Positions 28,176 to 41,983 of a DNA stretch of 64,000 nucleotides are shown in pieces. The first letter of the stretch is position 1, and every line of letters begins with the position of its first letter. Origin of the DNA: Anaerolineales bacterium. Its GTDB lineage: Bacteria; Chloroflexota; Anaerolineae; Anaerolineales; UBA6663. Under the pieces are notes generated by a model. The model had not been told where the DNA came from and made no database searches. It saw only the letters and a program-made list of their open reading frames with translations. The position numbers were made by a program, and so were the translations under genes. Location: the NCBI GenBank assembly GCA_020850595.1, contig JADZEK010000016.1, positions 60,334 through 124,333 on the forward strand. Direction: 5' to 3'.

Positions 28176-29825
28176 ATGGACAATTACGTCCGCATCTTCG
28201 ACACGACGCTGCGCGACGGCGAGCAAAGCCCCGGCGCCACCATGACGTCGGTCGAGAAGCTCGAGGTCGCCCGCGCGCTGGCGCGGCTGGGCGTGGACAT
28301 CATCGAGGCCGGTTTCCCAGCCGCCTCGCCCGACGACCTGGCCGCCGTCAAGCGCATCGCTGTCGAGGTCGGTCAGCCTGGCCGGGCCGAGGGCAGCCTG
28401 CCGGTGCGCCCGCCTATCATCTGCGGCCTGGCGCGCGCCAACAAGAATGATATAGACAAAGCCTGGGAAGCCGTCCAGCCCGCGGCGCGGCCGCGCATTC
28501 ACACCTTCCTGGCCACCTCTGAGATCCACATGCGCTACAAGCTCAAGATGGACCGCGAGCAGGTCGTTGAGCGCGCCCACGACATGGTGCAGTACGCCCG
28601 CAGCCTGTGCGCCGATGTGGAGTTCTCGCCCGAAGACGCCGGCCGTAGCGACCCCGAGTTCCTCTACCTGGTGCTGGGTGAGGTCATCAAGGCCGGCGCC
28701 ACGACCCTCAACATCCCTGACACCGTGGGCTACACCACGCCCGAGGAGTTCGGCGCCCTAATCGCCGGCATCCTCCAGCACACGCCCGGTGTCGAAAATG
28801 TCGTGATCTCCGTCCACTGCCACGACGACCTGGGCCTGGCCACCGCCAACACGCTGGCCGGCATCCGCGCCGGCGCGCGCCAGGCCGAGGTCACCGTCAA
28901 CGGCATCGGCGAGCGGGCGGGCAACACCTCGCTCGAAGAAGTCGTCATGGCGCTGCACACGCGCCGCCCGGCCTTCAACCTCGCCACCGGTATAGACACG
29001 GCCCAGATCATGCGCACCAGTAAAATGGTCAGCAACTACACTGGCATCGTCGTCCAGCCCAATAAGGCCATCGTAGGGGCCAACGCCTTCGCGCACGAGG
29101 CCGGCATCCACCAGGACGGCATGTTGAAGCACCAGCAGACCTACGAGATCATGCGGCCCGAGACGGTCGGCGTGACCCACAGCCGCCTGGTGCTGGGCAA
29201 GCACTCCGGCCGCCATGCCTTCAAGACCCGCTTGACCGAGATGGGCGTGGTCCTCGACGAAGCCGAGTTAGACAAGGCCTTTGGCCGCTTCAAGGACCTG
29301 GCCGACAAGAAGAAGCTCATCACCGACGCCGACCTCGAAGCGCTGGTGGCCGATGAGTTCTATCAGCCGCGCGAGATCTACGCCCTCGACGGCTTGCAGG
29401 TGGCGTGCGGCACGATGGGCATGCCCACCGCTACCGTGCGGCTGCGCGGCCCCGACGGTCAGTTGCACACCGTCGCCGGCATCGGCACCGGCCCGGTAGA
29501 CGCCGCCTACAAGGCGGTGGATCAGATCATCCAGGCCCCCGCCACGCTGCTGGAGTTCGCCGTGCACGCCGTCACCGAAGGCATTGACGCGCTGGGCGAA
29601 GTCACCGTCCGCATCCAAGGCCGCACGCCGCAGCGCGCGGTAGACGCGCAAAAGGAGCTGGAGCAGGCCCGCACCTACGGCGGCCACGGCGCCGACACCG
29701 ACATCATCGTCGCCAGTGTCAAGGCCTACCTGGCGGCAGTCAACAAGATGCTGGTGGCTACCGGCACGTTTGGAACCGACGGCGAGCGCACCGCCGAAGT
29801 AGGCGTGACCGCGCGCGCCAACTAG
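28176..29825 (+). CDS. leuA: 2-Isopropylmalate synthase
   Basis: LeuA condenses acetyl-CoA with 2-oxoisovalerate. The N-terminal [20 protein letters not shown] has the catalytic Arg-Asp and metal ligand. [20 protein letters not shown] gives the HxH metal site and [19 protein letters not shown] is typical of LeuA. The C-terminal region from about 390 is the dimeric LeuA regulatory domain, so leucine feedback is likely. With 549 residues it is the long LeuA type. It begins 4 bp after ilvC. Confidence 0.93.
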   Translation: MDNYVRIFDTTLRDGEQSPGATMTSVEKLEVARALARLGVDIIEAGFPAASPDDLAAVKRIAVEVGQPGRAEGSLPVRPPIICGLARANKNDIDKAWEAVQPAARPRIHTFLATSEIHMRYKLKMDREQVVERAHDMVQYARSLCADVEFSPEDAGRSDPEFLYLVLGEVIKAGATTLNIPDTVGYTTPEEFGALIAGILQHTPGVENVVISVHCHDDLGLATANTLAGIRAGARQAEVTVNGIGERAGNTSLEEVVMALHTRRPAFNLATGIDTAQIMRTSKMVSNYTGIVVQPNKAIVGANAFAHEAGIHQDGMLKHQQTYEIMRPETVGVTHSRLVLGKHSGRHAFKTRLTEMGVVLDEAELDKAFGRFKDLADKKKLITDADLEALVADEFYQPREIYALDGLQVACGTMGMPTATVRLRGPDGQLHTVAGIGTGPVDAAYKAVDQIIQAPATLLEFAVHAVTEGIDALGEVTVRIQGRTPQRAVDAQKELEQARTYGGHGADTDIIVASVKAYLAAVNKMLVATGTFGTDGERTAEVGVTARAN

Positions 29826-29837
29826 AGCATCGTGACG

Positions 29838-31250
29838 ATGACTGAACCGCTGACCCTCTTTCAGAAAGTCTGGAACAACCACGTTGTCGCGCAGGAGGCC
29901 GGCTCGCCCGCCGTCCTGTACGTTGACCTGCACCTGGTGCACGAAGTGACCTCGCCGCAGGCCTTTACCGGCCTGCGCCAGCGGGGCCTCAAGGTGCGGC
30001 GGTCCGACAAGACCGTGGCCACCGCCGACCATAGCATCCCCACGCACGACCGCTCCCTGCCCATCGCCGATGAGCAGGCCGCGCGCCAGATCGAGCAGTT
30101 GGAGATCAACTGTCGTGATTTCGGCATCCCGCTTTATGGCCTGGGCAGCCCGCATCAGGGCATTGTGCACGTCATCGGGCCGGAGCTGGGCTTTACGCAG
30201 CCGGGCTTCACCATCGTCTGCGGCGATAGCCACACCAGCACGCATGGCGCCTTTGGCGCGCTGGCCTTCGGCATTGGCACCAGCGAAGTCGAGCATGTGC
30301 TCGCCACCCAGTGTTTGCTCCAACGCCGCCCCCAGACGTTTGAGGTGCGGGTAGAAGGCCGGCTTGGACCGGGCGTCTCAGCCAAAGACATCATCTTGGC
30401 CCTCATCAGCCGGATCGGCATCGGCGGCGGCACCGGCCACGTCTTCGAGTACACCGGTTCCGCTATCCGCGCCCTCGGTATGGAAGCCCGCATGACCATC
30501 TGCAACATGTCCATCGAGGGCGGGGCGCGCGCCGGGCTGATCGCGCCCGACGACACCACCTTCGCTTACCTGCACGGCCGGGCGCACGCGCCGCAGGGCG
30601 CCGCCTGGGAGGCAGCCCTAGCCCGCTGGCGCGCGCTGCCGACCGACGCGGGCGCGGCCTACGACAAGTCCATTACGCTCGACGCCGCCGCGCTAGAGCC
30701 GATGATCACCTACGGCACCAACCCCGGCATGGGCCTGCCCATTACCCAGCCCATCCCCGACCCCGACGCCCTGAGCGACGCCACCCAGAAGGCCGCCCTC
30801 GACAAGGCGCTGCGCTACATGGACTTGCGGCCCGGCCGATCGCTGCTCGGCCACCCGGTGGACGTGGTCTTCATCGGCAGTTGCACCAACTCGCGCATCA
30901 GCGACCTGCGCCTGGCCGCCGACGTGCTGCGCGGCCGCAAGGTGGCCGACAACCTGCGCGTCATGGTCGTGCCCGGCTCGCAAGACGTGAAGCGGCAGGC
31001 CGAAGCCGAAGGGTTGGCCGAGGTCTTCAAGGCCGCCGGCGCCGAGTGGCGCGAGGCGGGCTGCAGCATGTGCATCGCCATGAATGGCGATCAGCTTGCG
31101 CCGGGCCAGTACGCCGTGAGCACCAGCAACCGCAACTTCGAGGGGCGGCAGGGCAAGGGCGGCCGCACCTTCCTCGCCAGCCCGCTTACCGCCGCCGCCA
31201 CGGCGCTGACCGGCCGCGTGACCGACGTGCGCACGGTGTTGGAGACATAA
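29838..31250 (+). CDS. leuC: 3-Isopropylmalate dehydratase large subunit
   Basis: LeuC carries the 4Fe-4S cluster for isomerising 2- to 3-isopropylmalate. [37 protein letters not shown] and [13 protein letters not shown] contain the cluster cysteines, and [20 protein letters not shown] is family-specific. Length (470 residues) matches the E. coli-type LeuC, unlike the shorter homoaconitase-like protein encoded at 38.1-39.4 kb. ATG 29838 is chosen over the GTG two codons upstream; no strong ribosome binding site separates the two. Confidence 0.95.
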   Translation: MTEPLTLFQKVWNNHVVAQEAGSPAVLYVDLHLVHEVTSPQAFTGLRQRGLKVRRSDKTVATADHSIPTHDRSLPIADEQAARQIEQLEINCRDFGIPLYGLGSPHQGIVHVIGPELGFTQPGFTIVCGDSHTSTHGAFGALAFGIGTSEVEHVLATQCLLQRRPQTFEVRVEGRLGPGVSAKDIILALISRIGIGGGTGHVFEYTGSAIRALGMEARMTICNMSIEGGARAGLIAPDDTTFAYLHGRAHAPQGAAWEAALARWRALPTDAGAAYDKSITLDAAALEPMITYGTNPGMGLPITQPIPDPDALSDATQKAALDKALRYMDLRPGRSLLGHPVDVVFIGSCTNSRISDLRLAADVLRGRKVADNLRVMVVPGSQDVKRQAEAEGLAEVFKAAGAEWREAGCSMCIAMNGDQLAPGQYAVSTSNRNFEGRQGKGGRTFLASPLTAAATALTGRVTDVRTVLET

Positions 31251-31253
31251 GCG

Positions 31254-31847
31254 ATGGCACAATTCAGCACCGTCACCTCGCGCGTCGCGCCGCTGCCCAT
31301 CAACGACATTGACACCGACCAGATCATCCCGGCGCGCTTCCTCAAGGCGACTGACAAGGCCAGCATCGGCCCCCACCTGTTCGCCGACTGGCGCTACAAC
31401 GCCGATGGCTCGGCGCGCCCCGACTTTGTCCTGAATAAGCCTGAGTATCAGCGCGCCCGCATCCTGCTGGCCGGCGACAACTTCGGCTGCGGCTCATCAC
31501 GCGAGCACGCCCCCTGGGCGCTCACCGGCAACGGCTTTGCCGTTGTCATCTCCACCTCCTTCGCCGACATCTTCCGCAACAACGCCCTCAAGAACGGCCT
31601 GCTGCCGGTGGTGGTGGAGCCTGATCTGCACCAGACCCTCTTCGAGTTGCTCGAAGAAGTGCCCACCGCCGAACTCACCGTTGACCTGGCCGCGCAGACG
31701 CTCACCCTGCCCACCGGGCAGACCGCTGCCTTTCCGATAGACGGCTTCTCCAAGGCCTGCCTACTGCAAGGCACCGACGAGCTAGGCTACCTGCTGAGCT
31801 TTGCCGCCCAGATCAGCGCCTACGAGTCGCGCCAGGCCACCGCTTAG
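31254..31847 (+). CDS. leuD: 3-Isopropylmalate dehydratase small subunit
   Basis: LeuD is the swivelling partner of LeuC. The 197-residue protein has DIDTDQIIPARFLKATDK and GDNFGCGSSREHAPWAL, both diagnostic, and FADIFRNNALKNGLLPVVV. It is the long E. coli-type LeuD, in contrast to the 181-residue LysU-like subunit in the lysine cluster. It begins 3 bp after leuC. Confidence 0.95.
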   Translation: MAQFSTVTSRVAPLPINDIDTDQIIPARFLKATDKASIGPHLFADWRYNADGSARPDFVLNKPEYQRARILLAGDNFGCGSSREHAPWALTGNGFAVVISTSFADIFRNNALKNGLLPVVVEPDLHQTLFELLEEVPTAELTVDLAAQTLTLPTGQTAAFPIDGFSKACLLQGTDELGYLLSFAAQISAYESRQATA

Positions 31848-31864
31848 GTTCAGCCCGCCTCGCC

Positions 31865-33439
<1,575 letters not shown>

Positions 33440-33457
33440 GAACGGAAGCGAGACGAG

Positions 33458-34534
33458 ATGAAAGCCAACATCGTGCTGTTGCCGGGCGACGGCATTGGGC
33501 CGGAGGTCGTGGCAGAAGCCGTGCAGGTGCTGGACGCCGTGGCCGCGCAATTCGGCCACGAGTTCACCTACACCGAGCGCCTGATGGGCGGCTGCTCGAT
33601 TGATCGCCACGGCGTCGCCCTCACTGGCGAAGTGCTGGCCGATTGCCAGGCCGCCGATGCGGTGCTATTAGGCGCGGTGGGCGGCCCCAAGTGGGACGAC
33701 CCGGCCACCAAGGTGCGCCCCGAGCAGGGCCTGCTCGGCCTGCGCAAGGGCCTGGGCGTCTACGCCAATCTGCGCCCGGTGCGCGTCCACCCCGATCTGG
33801 TCAACGCCTCGCCCCTTAAGCCTGAAAAGCTCGGCGGCGTGGATATTCTCGTCATCCGCGAACTGACAGGCGGCCTATACTTCGGCCAGCCCAAAGGCCG
33901 CTCTATCGTGGATGGCCGCGAGCGCGGCGTGGACACACTCGAATACTGGGATTACGAAATTCAGCGCGTGCTCGACCTGGCCTTCCGCCTCGCCGCCAGT
34001 CGCCGCAAGAAAGTTACCTCGGTAGACAAGGCCAACGTGCTCGAGTCGTCGCGCCTGTGGCGCAAGATCGCCGCGAGCACCGCAGCCGCCCACCCCGAAA
34101 TCGCCCTCGACCACATGCTCGTAGACACCGCTTCTATGCGCCTGATTTCCAGCCCGGCCGCCTTCGATGTGCTCGTCACCGAGAACATGTTTGGCGACAT
34201 CCTCACCGATGAAGCCTCGGTCCTGGCCGGCTCCATGGGCCTGCTGCCCTCCGCCTCGCTGGGCGATAGCGGCCCCGGCCTGTACGAGCCGATCCACGGC
34301 TCCGCGCCCGACATCGCCGGCCGGGGCCTGGCCAATCCGCTCGGCACGATCCTCAGCGCGGCCCTGTTGCTGCGTCACTCGCTCAACCTGCCCCGCGAGG
34401 CCGCCGCCATCGAGGCCGCCGTAAACGATGCCCTCTCGGCCGGCGCGCGCTCCGCCGACCTGGGTGGTCGGTCGTCTACTACCGCCATGACCGCGGCCGT
34501 GCTCGCCCACCTGGGCGCAGCGGAGAGCGTCTGA
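33458..34534 (+). CDS. leuB: 3-Isopropylmalate dehydrogenase
   Basis: LeuB oxidises and decarboxylates 3-isopropylmalate (and probably methylmalate from CimA). The protein opens [20 protein letters not shown] and has [39 protein letters not shown] and [20 protein letters not shown], all LeuB signatures. The 358-residue length is normal. It differs from the second beta-decarboxylating dehydrogenase at 36.5-37.5 kb, which lacks the IRELTGG motif. Its stop is 1 nt before pheA. Confidence 0.95.
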   Translation: MKANIVLLPGDGIGPEVVAEAVQVLDAVAAQFGHEFTYTERLMGGCSIDRHGVALTGEVLADCQAADAVLLGAVGGPKWDDPATKVRPEQGLLGLRKGLGVYANLRPVRVHPDLVNASPLKPEKLGGVDILVIRELTGGLYFGQPKGRSIVDGRERGVDTLEYWDYEIQRVLDLAFRLAASRRKKVTSVDKANVLESSRLWRKIAASTAAAHPEIALDHMLVDTASMRLISSPAAFDVLVTENMFGDILTDEASVLAGSMGLLPSASLGDSGPGLYEPIHGSAPDIAGRGLANPLGTILSAALLLRHSLNLPREAAAIEAAVNDALSAGARSADLGGRSSTTAMTAAVLAHLGAAESV

Positions 34535-34535
34535 C

Positions 34536-35360
34536 ATGCGCATCGCCTTTCAGGGAGAACGGGGCGCATACTCCGAGGCCGCCGCGCTGGCGCACTTTGG
34601 GCCGCAGGTGGAGGTCGTGCCGTGCGCCTCCTTCGAGATCGCCTTTGACGCGGTCGAGAGCGGCGCGGTGGATGGCGGCATGTTGCCCATCGAAAACTCG
34701 CTGGCCGGCAGCATCCACCGCAACTACGACTTGCTGGTGCAGCACACGCTCGCCATCATCGGCGAGCACCACTTGCGCGTTAGCCACTGCCTCATCGGCC
34801 ACCCCGGCGTGACGCTGGACGAGGTGCGCAAGGTCCTCAGCCACCCGCAGGCGCTGGCCCAGTGCGACGGCTATCTGCGCCGCCTGGGAGTCGCCACCGA
34901 GGTCGTCTACGACACAGCCGGCAGCGTCAAGCTGGTGCGCGAGTCCGGCGACCGCGGGCTGGCCGGCGTGGCCTCGCGCCGCGCCGCGGAGGTCTACGGC
35001 ATGCACGTAATCGCCGAGGGCATCGAGGACGACGCCGCCAACTACACGCGCTTCCTCTCGATTTCCAAGCAGGCCATCACCCCCACCGGCGACTCCAAGA
35101 CTTCCATCGTGTTCGCCATGCGCAACATGCCCGGCGCGCTCTTCAAGGCCATGAGCGTCTTCGCCCTGCGCGATATTGACCTGACCAAGATCGAGTCGCG
35201 CCCGCTGGTGGGCAAGGTCTGGGAGTACCTGTTCTACGTGGACCTGGCCGGCTCCACCAGCGACCCCAACGTGCAGCGCGCGCTCGCCAACCTAGAGGAA
35301 TACGCCTCCTTCCTGCGTGTGCTCGGCTCGTACCCGCGCCACCGCTTCCAGCCCGCCTGA
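34536..35360 (+). CDS. pheA: Prephenate dehydratase
   Basis: The enzyme converts prephenate to phenylpyruvate for phenylalanine. The N-terminal [16 protein letters not shown] and [19 protein letters not shown] are typical, and [15 protein letters not shown] is the conserved late motif of the catalytic domain. The ACT domain ([20 protein letters not shown] and onward, with the ESRPL motif) implies feedback control by phenylalanine. It is a monofunctional 274-residue form without chorismate mutase. It is the last gene of the long plus-strand operon and seems to be the only aromatic gene in it. Confidence 0.93.
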   Translation: MRIAFQGERGAYSEAAALAHFGPQVEVVPCASFEIAFDAVESGAVDGGMLPIENSLAGSIHRNYDLLVQHTLAIIGEHHLRVSHCLIGHPGVTLDEVRKVLSHPQALAQCDGYLRRLGVATEVVYDTAGSVKLVRESGDRGLAGVASRRAAEVYGMHVIAEGIEDDAANYTRFLSISKQAITPTGDSKTSIVFAMRNMPGALFKAMSVFALRDIDLTKIESRPLVGKVWEYLFYVDLAGSTSDPNVQRALANLEEYASFLRVLGSYPRHRFQPA

Positions 35361-35410
35361 CCGTCGCCCACCGCCTCGGCGCGCCCCGTTCGTTTGCATT
35401 TGACCTGCCC

Positions 35411-35452
35411 AAACAAAAACCGGGCCGCGCAGCATCCACCACGCGGCCCGGT
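35411..35452 (-). terminator. Terminator of the lysine operon, possibly bidirectional
   Basis: ACCGGGCCGCG (35419-35429) and CGCGGCCCGGT (35442-35452) form an 11-bp stem with a 12-nt loop. On the minus strand it is followed by TTTTTGTTT, so it terminates the lysK end of the lysine operon. On the plus strand the T tail is weak (TCTGTC), but it may also slow transcription leaving pheA. Confidence 0.8.
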
Positions 35453-35469
35453 CTGTCGAGGCACGTCCC

Positions 35470-36510
35470 CTACGCGCACAGCGTCCGCAACACCTGCTCC
35501 AGCACCTCCACCGACTTGAGGTACTCGCTGACGAGGATATGCTCCTCCGGCGTGTGATCTAGGTTGCTGTCGCCCGGCCCATAGGCCATGATCGGCGTGC
35601 CCCACACCGGCGCGACCACGTTCATATCCGACGTGCCGCTTTTCACGGTGAAGCTCGGCTCGCCGCCCGCCTGCCGAATGGCCGCCAGGAACGCGCGCAC
35701 CAGCGGCGTGTTCTTCTCGCCGCGGTAAGCCGGCACGCCCTCGGTGCAGCGCATGTCCGCCCCCTGCGCCAGCTCGATCATCGCCGCCTCGGCCTCTGCC
35801 ACGCCCAGCCCCGGCGGCAGCCGCACGCCCACCCGCAGCTTGGCCCACTCCACAAAACCATCTGATCCGCTGCCCATCATGCGCAGCGTGGGCAGCGCCT
35901 GCGCGAACATGGCCGTCTGCCCGGCGTTGCGCGCCTCGGCCCAGGTCGTCACCCGGTTCCAAAAGGCTACCGCCGCCTCGCAGGCGCTCTCCCGTCGGGC
36001 CGACGTGTGCGCCAGCACCCGCTTGACCTCGTACTCGAACCACACGCTGCCTTTGTAGCCCAGCGTGACCTTGTTCCAGCTGCTCGGTTCACCGATGATG
36101 GTAAACGCAGGCCGATACAGCGCCTTGATGAACTGCGCGCCCTCTCCCGCCGACTCCTCGCCGACCGCGCCAATCACCACAATCCGGCGCTTGGTAGCCG
36201 CTTTGCCCACGCGCGCCGCCGCCGCCGTGAAGGCCGCCAGTGGCCCCTTGGCGTCTACCGTGCCGCGTCCATTCAGCCGGTCGCCGTCGCGCGTCACCGC
36301 GATGTTGCCGGGCACGGTGTCAATGTGCCCTAGCAGCACCACCGTCTCCGGCCCGCTGCCGATCTCGCCCACGGCGTTTCCGGCTCCGTCCGCGCCCGCC
36401 TCAAAGCCGGCGGCCCGCATCTGGCCCACCAGGTAGTTCACTGCGCCGGCCTCCTGGCCGCTGGGGCTATAGTGCTCGGCCAGACCGGACAACAACGCAA
36501 TCTCATCCAC
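35470..36510 (-). CDS. lysK: [LysW]-lysine hydrolase
   Basis: LysK releases lysine from the LysW carrier and belongs to the M20/ArgE-DapE metallohydrolases. The protein has the first metal motif [12 protein letters not shown], the bridging Asp in [14 protein letters not shown] and the Glu pair in [15 protein letters not shown]. The 346-residue length fits LysK. It is the last gene of the minus-strand lysine cluster, starting 1 nt after the homoisocitrate dehydrogenase stop, just before the terminator. A role in LysW-ornithine release as well is possible, as described for some relatives. Confidence 0.9.
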   Translation of the reverse strand: MDEIALLSGLAEHYSPSGQEAGAVNYLVGQMRAAGFEAGADGAGNAVGEIGSGPETVVLLGHIDTVPGNIAVTRDGDRLNGRGTVDAKGPLAAFTAAAARVGKAATKRRIVVIGAVGEESAGEGAQFIKALYRPAFTIIGEPSSWNKVTLGYKGSVWFEYEVKRVLAHTSARRESACEAAVAFWNRVTTWAEARNAGQTAMFAQALPTLRMMGSGSDGFVEWAKLRVGVRLPPGLGVAEAEAAMIELAQGADMRCTEGVPAYRGEKNTPLVRAFLAAIRQAGGEPSFTVKSGTSDMNVVAPVWGTPIMAYGPGDSNLDHTPEEHILVSEYLKSVEVLEQVLRTLCA

Positions 36511-36511
36511 G

Positions 36512-37534
36512 TTACAAGTTCTCCAAAATCGCGCGCGTCACGTCCCGCGTTGTCGCTCGCCCGCCCAGATCGGCGGGCCGATAGCCTGCTTGTAGGGCCG
36601 CGTGCACCGCCTGCCGCACGCGCTCGGCCGCGGCCGGTTGCTCAATGTGCTCTAGCAGCAGCGCCGCCGACAGCACCGCACCGATGGGGTTCGCTACGCC
36701 TTGCCCGGCAATGTCGGGCGCGGAGCCGTGCACCGGCTCGAACACCGCCACCCGCTCGCCCAGGTTGGCTGAAGGCGCCACGCCCAGCCCGCCGATCAGC
36801 GCCGCCGCCTCGTCCGAGAGGATGTCGCCAAACAGATTGGTGGTCACCAGCACGCCGAAGTCCTGTGGGTCGCGCACCAGCCGCATTGCGGCCGTGTCCA
36901 CCAGGCACTCGTTGACCTCGACTTCCGAGTACTCCGCCGCCACGCGCCGGCAGCCGTCGCGGAACAGCCCGTCGGTCAGGCTGAGCACGTTGGCCTTGTG
37001 CACAATCGTCAGCGCCGCAGGTCGCCCCGCCGCCGCCCGCCGCCGCGCTTGCTCCAAGGCCGCGCGCGCAATGCGCTCGGTGGCTTGCGGTGTGATCACG
37101 CGCTCGGCAATCGCCGCCTCGCCTTCCATGCGCTCGCGCCCGGCGTACAGGCCCTCCGTGTTCTCGCGCACGATCAAAAAATCCAGCCCCGGTCGTGAGA
37201 ACGCCCCCGGCAGCGACTGGGTGGGCCGCAGATTGGCGTAAAGTTGGAACGTCCGCCGCATCACCAAAATTGGGCTGCGATAGCCCGCCACCTTGCGCGA
37301 CGGCGACGACGTGGCCCCGAACAGCGCCAGGCCCGCCGCGGCCACGTCGGCCAGCGTTGTTTCGGGCATGGCCTCGCCGGTCTGTTCGAAGTGCGCAAAC
37401 CCGGCCGAGGCCTCGACAAAGCGCAGCTCCAGGCCCAACGCCGCCAGCACCTCGGCCGCTGCCGGGATCACCTCCTGCCCGACGCCGTCGCCCGGCACCA
37501 GGCAGATCGTCCGCTCCGCAGTTGTAGCCGTCAC
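36512..37534 (-). CDS. hicdh: Homoisocitrate dehydrogenase
   Basis: This 340-residue beta-decarboxylating dehydrogenase has [52 protein letters not shown] and [20 protein letters not shown]. The IVRENTEG motif and the [12 protein letters not shown] loop resemble homoisocitrate/isocitrate dehydrogenases rather than LeuB. It converts homoisocitrate to 2-oxoadipate in the aminoadipate route. GTG 37534 is chosen since it overlaps the lysU stop (GTGA) and gives the normal N-terminus; longer readings run into lysU. Confidence 0.9.
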   Translation of the reverse strand: MTATTAERTICLVPGDGVGQEVIPAAAEVLAALGLELRFVEASAGFAHFEQTGEAMPETTLADVAAAGLALFGATSSPSRKVAGYRSPILVMRRTFQLYANLRPTQSLPGAFSRPGLDFLIVRENTEGLYAGRERMEGEAAIAERVITPQATERIARAALEQARRRAAAGRPAALTIVHKANVLSLTDGLFRDGCRRVAAEYSEVEVNECLVDTAAMRLVRDPQDFGVLVTTNLFGDILSDEAAALIGGLGVAPSANLGERVAVFEPVHGSAPDIAGQGVANPIGAVLSAALLLEHIEQPAAAERVRQAVHAALQAGYRPADLGGRATTRDVTRAILENL

Positions 37535-38076
37535 TCCGCCACCTTCACTTCCGCCGTGCCCGTCAGGCCCAGCTTGCGGCGCAGATGCGGAACCAGCCCG
37601 CCCGCCGCCACCATGCCCTTCAGCGACGGCGAGAGCGGGGGAAACGGGAACGTCTGCCCACTCAACCGCACCCAGCTTTGCGCCAGGTCCACCTCCAGCC
37701 AGTCGCCCATGTGCGCCGCCGCCACCGCCTCTGGGCAGGTCACCAGCAGCAGCCCCTGGTTCAGGGCATTGCGGTAGTAAATGCGCCCCACCGACTGCAC
37801 CACCACCGCCGCGATACCGCGATACTTCAGCGTGGTCACCGCCTGCTCGCGCGAGCTGCCGTGGCCCCAGTTGCGGCCCGCCACGATGATGTCGCCGGGC
37901 CGCGCCTGGGCCGTAAACTGCGGGTCTAAATCTTCCAGCGCGTGCGCCGCGATGTCGCTTGGCTCGCGCAGGGTATAGGTGTACTTGCCGGGGAAGATCA
38001 CGTCGGTGTTCACGTCGTCCCCGTAGCGCCAAACGCGTCCGGCAATCACTGTCGGTTCCGTCGGTTCTGTGCTCAT
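37531..38076 (-). CDS. lysU: Homoaconitase small subunit (LeuD-like)
   Basis: The 181-residue protein has [20 protein letters not shown] and [20 protein letters not shown], the conserved LeuD/aconitase swivel motifs with the YT/TL variant found in homoaconitase-type subunits. With LysT it converts homocitrate to homoisocitrate. ATG 38076 overlaps the lysT stop as ATGA. It is shorter than the LeuD at 31.3 kb, as expected for this branch, so each operon has its own dehydratase pair. Confidence 0.9.
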   Translation of the reverse strand: MSTEPTEPTVIAGRVWRYGDDVNTDVIFPGKYTYTLREPSDIAAHALEDLDPQFTAQARPGDIIVAGRNWGHGSSREQAVTTLKYRGIAAVVVQSVGRIYYRNALNQGLLLVTCPEAVAAAHMGDWLEVDLAQSWVRLSGQTFPFPPLSPSLKGMVAAGGLVPHLRRKLGLTGTAEVKVAE

Positions 38077-39371
38077 AGCAGCTCGCGTGGGTCGGTGATG
38101 ACGCCGGTGATGGCGCTGGCCGCCACCACGCCGGGGCTGGCCAGGTAGATTTGCGCGTCGGGCTGGCCCATGCGGCCCTTGAAGTTGCGGTTGGCCGACG
38201 AGATGCACGCCTCGCCCGGCGCGAGGATGCCCATGTGGTTGCCCATGCACGGCCCGCACCCCGGCACGCCGATCATCGCCCCGGCTTGCAGCAGCGTCTG
38301 CACATAGCCGCGCTCCATCGCCTCGGCGTACACCTCCGAAGACGCGGGCACCACCAGCAGCCGCGTCCCCTGGGCCACGCGCCGCCCGCGCACCACCTCG
38401 GCCGCCGCCGCTAGGTCTTCCAGCCGGCCGTTGGTGCAGGTGCCGATGAAGGCCTGCTGCACACGCCTGCCTGCCAGTTCGGCCAGCGGGTGTGCGTTGT
38501 CCACGCTATGCGGCACGGCCACCGTCAGCGGGATGGCGCTCAGGTCCAGCGTGTGCGTGCCCGCGTACGCGGCCCCCTCGTCCGGATACAGGGCGTGTTC
38601 GCGCAAAGCGGCCTCGCGCTCGGCTAACGGCGCGGCGCTGCGGCGGCCCTGGCGCTCGGCCAGGTAGGCGAACACGGCCTCGTCTGGCGGCAGGTAAGCG
38701 TTCTTGGCCCCAAACTCGGCCATCATGTTCGGGATGACCATGCGGCTTTCCAGGCTCAGCCCGGTCAGAGCCGGCCCGCTGAACTCAACCGAGCGGTACA
38801 GCCCGCCGTCCGCGCCCAGCCGCCCAATCAGGTGCAGGCAGGCGTCCTTCACCGTAATGCCCACGGCCAGCGCCCCCACCACCTGCACCCGCAGGCTCTC
38901 GGGCACGCGCAGCCACAGCTCGCCTGTGGCCCACAGCGCCGCCACCTCGGTCCGACCCACGCCCGCCCCAAATGCCCCCAGCCAGCCGAAGTGCGTGGTG
39001 TGCGAGTCGGCTCCCAAGATCATCTGCCCCGGCAGCACCACCGCCTCTTCGCTCAACACTTGGTGGCAGATGCCGCGTCCGGCCTCAAAGAAGTGCCGCG
39101 CGCCCTGCGCCGCCACGAAGGCCCGTGTCTCCGCGTGGTTGCGGGCGTGCTGCGCGTTGGGCGCGGGCACGGCGTGGTCCAGCGTCACCACCATGCGTTC
39201 GGGGATCACCACCCGCTCCACGCCAATCGCCTTGAAGATCCCCGCGATGGCGGCCGTGTTGTCGTGGCTCAGCACCCAGTCGGGCCGTGCATCCACCACC
39301 TGGCCCACCTGCGTGTTCGGCAGCCCAGCGGCGCGCGCCAGGGCTTTTTGGGCAAAGGTCTGCGCGCTCAT
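38073..39371 (-). CDS. lysT: Homoaconitase large subunit (LeuC-like)
   Basis: The 432-residue protein has the Fe-S motifs of the aconitase superfamily: [40 protein letters not shown] and [20 protein letters not shown], with [20 protein letters not shown]. The shorter length and GPCMGNHMG wording match the archaeal/LysT type rather than E. coli LeuC. Both its start (with homocitrate synthase) and its stop (with lysU) are ATGA overlaps, consistent with translational coupling. Confidence 0.92.
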   Translation of the reverse strand: MSAQTFAQKALARAAGLPNTQVGQVVDARPDWVLSHDNTAAIAGIFKAIGVERVVIPERMVVTLDHAVPAPNAQHARNHAETRAFVAAQGARHFFEAGRGICHQVLSEEAVVLPGQMILGADSHTTHFGWLGAFGAGVGRTEVAALWATGELWLRVPESLRVQVVGALAVGITVKDACLHLIGRLGADGGLYRSVEFSGPALTGLSLESRMVIPNMMAEFGAKNAYLPPDEAVFAYLAERQGRRSAAPLAEREAALREHALYPDEGAAYAGTHTLDLSAIPLTVAVPHSVDNAHPLAELAGRRVQQAFIGTCTNGRLEDLAAAAEVVRGRRVAQGTRLLVVPASSEVYAEAMERGYVQTLLQAGAMIGVPGCGPCMGNHMGILAPGEACISSANRNFKGRMGQPDAQIYLASPGVVAASAITGVITDPRELL

Positions 39372-40726
39372 TCCGAGCCTCCCACCGGCCGGTCGTCGGC
39401 CGCTTCCACGCTCAGGTCGGCGGGCAGGCCGCCCACGCGCACCCGCAAGGGCGCGGGTACATCCAACCGCTGCACAATCGGGTTCGCGGCGGGCGGCAGG
39501 TGCAGCCGCGCCAGCCCAAACTCGGTCTCGGCTAGGCTCACCAGCAGTTGCTCTGGCGATTGCCCCGGCGCCAGCCCGTACACTTGCGCCTTGAACATCG
39601 CCGTGATGGCCTTGGCCGTGGCCTCGTCCACCTGGTAGTAGCGTATTTCCTTCAGAAAATAGTGCACCGCGTTCCAGCCGGATAGCGGCCCCAGCAGGAT
39701 TTCCGACTCGGTCACGCCGAACTGGTCTAGCGGGTGCGCCTCATACGCCTCCGCGCCGTGCAGCACAGCGCTTTGGTGCACGCCCGCCGTGTGCGTGCGG
39801 TTCGTCAGACTCACCGGTTCCTGAAACGGCACCAGCATCTTTAGTTTGTCGGCCACCATCACGTTCAGCGGGTAGCTGTTACGCAGGTGATAGCCCTCCA
39901 GTTGGTCGTAGGCGTGCTCGATGTGCAGGTTCAGCAGCAGCGCCGTCACCGAGGTGATGCCCGAACGTTCGCCTACGCCGCACACCGTGGTGTCCAGGTA
40001 GCGCACGCCCAGCCGCGCCGCCTCCAGCGCGTTCACCAGCGCCAGTCCGCGGTCGTTGTGAAAGTGCGCCTCCAGGTCCACGCCGGGATAACGCGTCCTC
40101 AGCGCGCTCACGCGCTCGGCCACGCGCGCCGGCGTCGCCACGCCCACCGTGTCGGGCAGGCCCAGCCGGTCTACCAGCGGCGCGACCGCGTCATACACGG
40201 CGAACTGCTCATCGAGCGTGGTGCGGTAGGCGTCCTCGCCCGAGAAGCGCACGATCACGCCTGGATAGTCGCGCCGGATGTCTTCGATCAGCGTCCGCGC
40301 CTCGTGCGCCACGCGGTCTAGCCCGTGGCCGTGATTATGGCGGCGGCTCTCGGCTGACGTGCCGATATATATGTTCAGGCCGTCGGCCCCGGCCCGCAGC
40401 GCCAGTTCTACGTCGCGGGGGTGACAGCGCACATGCGCCAGCAGGAAGGTGTAGCCTTTCTGCGTAATCAGGCTGTCACGCACGGCCTTCAGCGCCAGAA
40501 AATCCTCGCGCTCCTGTTCGCTGACCACCGGCGCGAACAACTCTACGAACTTCACGCCGTAGATGATCAGCGCCCGCAGGATATCCTCTTTATCCCCGCG
40601 GGTGAAGAAGTATTTGTGGTGATCGTGCAGCAAAGAGGTCTGCTGGCCTTCGCGCAGCGTGGAATCTATGATCTCCAGCGGGCGCGGCGCATAGGCGGCG
40701 AAACGCGCAGGTTCGGTCGTGTCCAT
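39368..40726 (-). CDS. Homocitrate synthase
   Basis: The enzyme condenses acetyl-CoA and 2-oxoglutarate, the entry step of the aminoadipate route. The protein begins [20 protein letters not shown], with the catalytic Arg-Glu and metal ligand of the LeuA/HCS superfamily, and has [20 protein letters not shown] (HxH site) and [20 protein letters not shown]. The [12 protein letters not shown] and AHPLDQFGV stretches are HCS-like. It has 452 residues. The synthase lies between lysJ (13 bp) and lysT (ATGA). Homologue naming varies (lys20/hcs), so no symbol is given. Confidence 0.9.
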   Translation of the reverse strand: MDTTEPARFAAYAPRPLEIIDSTLREGQQTSLLHDHHKYFFTRGDKEDILRALIIYGVKFVELFAPVVSEQEREDFLALKAVRDSLITQKGYTFLLAHVRCHPRDVELALRAGADGLNIYIGTSAESRRHNHGHGLDRVAHEARTLIEDIRRDYPGVIVRFSGEDAYRTTLDEQFAVYDAVAPLVDRLGLPDTVGVATPARVAERVSALRTRYPGVDLEAHFHNDRGLALVNALEAARLGVRYLDTTVCGVGERSGITSVTALLLNLHIEHAYDQLEGYHLRNSYPLNVMVADKLKMLVPFQEPVSLTNRTHTAGVHQSAVLHGAEAYEAHPLDQFGVTESEILLGPLSGWNAVHYFLKEIRYYQVDEATAKAITAMFKAQVYGLAPGQSPEQLLVSLAETEFGLARLHLPPAANPIVQRLDVPAPLRVRVGGLPADLSVEAADDRPVGGSE

Positions 40727-40739
40727 CGGGCGGGGCGGC

Positions 40740-41930
40740 CTATTCGGCCGCAGGGCCGTCCTTCACGGCCGCCGGCTGTGTCAGCACCGCTTCCACCGCG
40801 TCGGCCGCCTGCGCCAGGTCGCCCTGGCTGATGACGAGCGGCGGCAGGAAGCGCATCACCGTCAACCCGGCGGGCAGTGCCAGCACGCCGTGATTTATCA
40901 GTGCTTGCAGATACGGCGTCACCTTCTGCTTTAGCTCGATGCCCACCATCAGGCCCAGGCCGCGCACCTCGCGCACCACCGGCGCCTGGATACCGCTCAG
41001 CCGCGCCTGGAACCACGTCCCCAGCTCGGCGGCGCGCTCGGCCAGGTGCTCACTCTCAATGTAGTCAATCGCGGCCAGGCTGGCGGCGCAGGCTAGCGGG
41101 TTACCGCCGAACGTGCTGCCGTGCACCGAGGGCGGCAGTTGGCCGATGCGCTCGCCCATTAGCACCGCGCCCATTGGCAGCCCGCCCGCCATACTTTTCG
41201 CCAGGCACAGCAGGTCTGGCTCCAGCCCGTAGTGCTCGCAGGCGAACATCGCCCCAGTGCGGCCAAAGCCGGTCTGCACCTCGTCCACAATCAGCATCGC
41301 CCCGCGCTCGCGGCACAACTGCTGCGCCCCGCGCAGGAACTCAGCCGTGCCGGGCCGCACGCCGCCCTCGCCCTGCACGACTTCCAAGATCACCGCGCCG
41401 GTGACGGCCGTCACCGCGGCCTCGAGCGCCGCTAGGTCGTTGTAGGCCACGTGCCGGAAACCGGGCACCAGCGGCTCAAACGGCTCGCGGTACTTCTTCT
41501 CCCACGTCGCCGAGAGCGCTCCCATCGTGCGGCCGTGAAAGCCGCGCATGGTGGCGATCACTTCCGTCCGGCCCGTCACCAGCCGCGCGAACTTCAGCGC
41601 CGCCTCAATCGCCTCCGTGCCCGAGTTGCACAGGTACACGCGCTGCAAGCCCCTCGGCGCGATGCCGATCAGCCGCTGCTCCAGCGTCGCGCGCCGGTCG
41701 TTGTAGAACATTTCGGGCAGGGCGGTCAGGTTCGCCGCCTGCGCCGCAATCGCCGCCGCCACCGCCGGGTTGCCGTGGCCCAAATTCGCCGCGCCCTGGC
41801 TGCCCACCAGGTCAATGTACTCCCGCCCGGCGTCGTCCCACAGCCGCGCCCCGCTGCCCCGCACAACCGTGATCGGCCGCTTCGTGTACAACCCAGAGGT
41901 GTACTGGTTCTCGATGTCTTGAGTAGTCAT
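40740..41930 (-). CDS. lysJ: [LysW]-aminoadipate semialdehyde aminotransferase
   Basis: LysJ is a PLP aminotransferase of the acetylornithine transaminase group. The 396-residue protein has [72 protein letters not shown] and [16 protein letters not shown], the last with the PLP lysine. ATG 41930 is chosen over TTG 41945 because AGGGTG lies 3 nt upstream and the ATG gives the standard N-terminus. A 200-bp gap with two palindromic repeats separates it from lysZ. It may also act on N-acetyl- or LysW-ornithine semialdehyde. Confidence 0.92.
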   Translation of the reverse strand: MTTQDIENQYTSGLYTKRPITVVRGSGARLWDDAGREYIDLVGSQGAANLGHGNPAVAAAIAAQAANLTALPEMFYNDRRATLEQRLIGIAPRGLQRVYLCNSGTEAIEAALKFARLVTGRTEVIATMRGFHGRTMGALSATWEKKYREPFEPLVPGFRHVAYNDLAALEAAVTAVTGAVILEVVQGEGGVRPGTAEFLRGAQQLCRERGAMLIVDEVQTGFGRTGAMFACEHYGLEPDLLCLAKSMAGGLPMGAVLMGERIGQLPPSVHGSTFGGNPLACAASLAAIDYIESEHLAERAAELGTWFQARLSGIQAPVVREVRGLGLMVGIELKQKVTPYLQALINHGVLALPAGLTVMRFLPPLVISQGDLAQAADAVEAVLTQPAAVKDGPAAE

Positions 41931-41983
41931 GTTCACCCTGATCAAAGCCCTAGGTTAACTGTTGCTGGCGCCCTGTCCAGGGG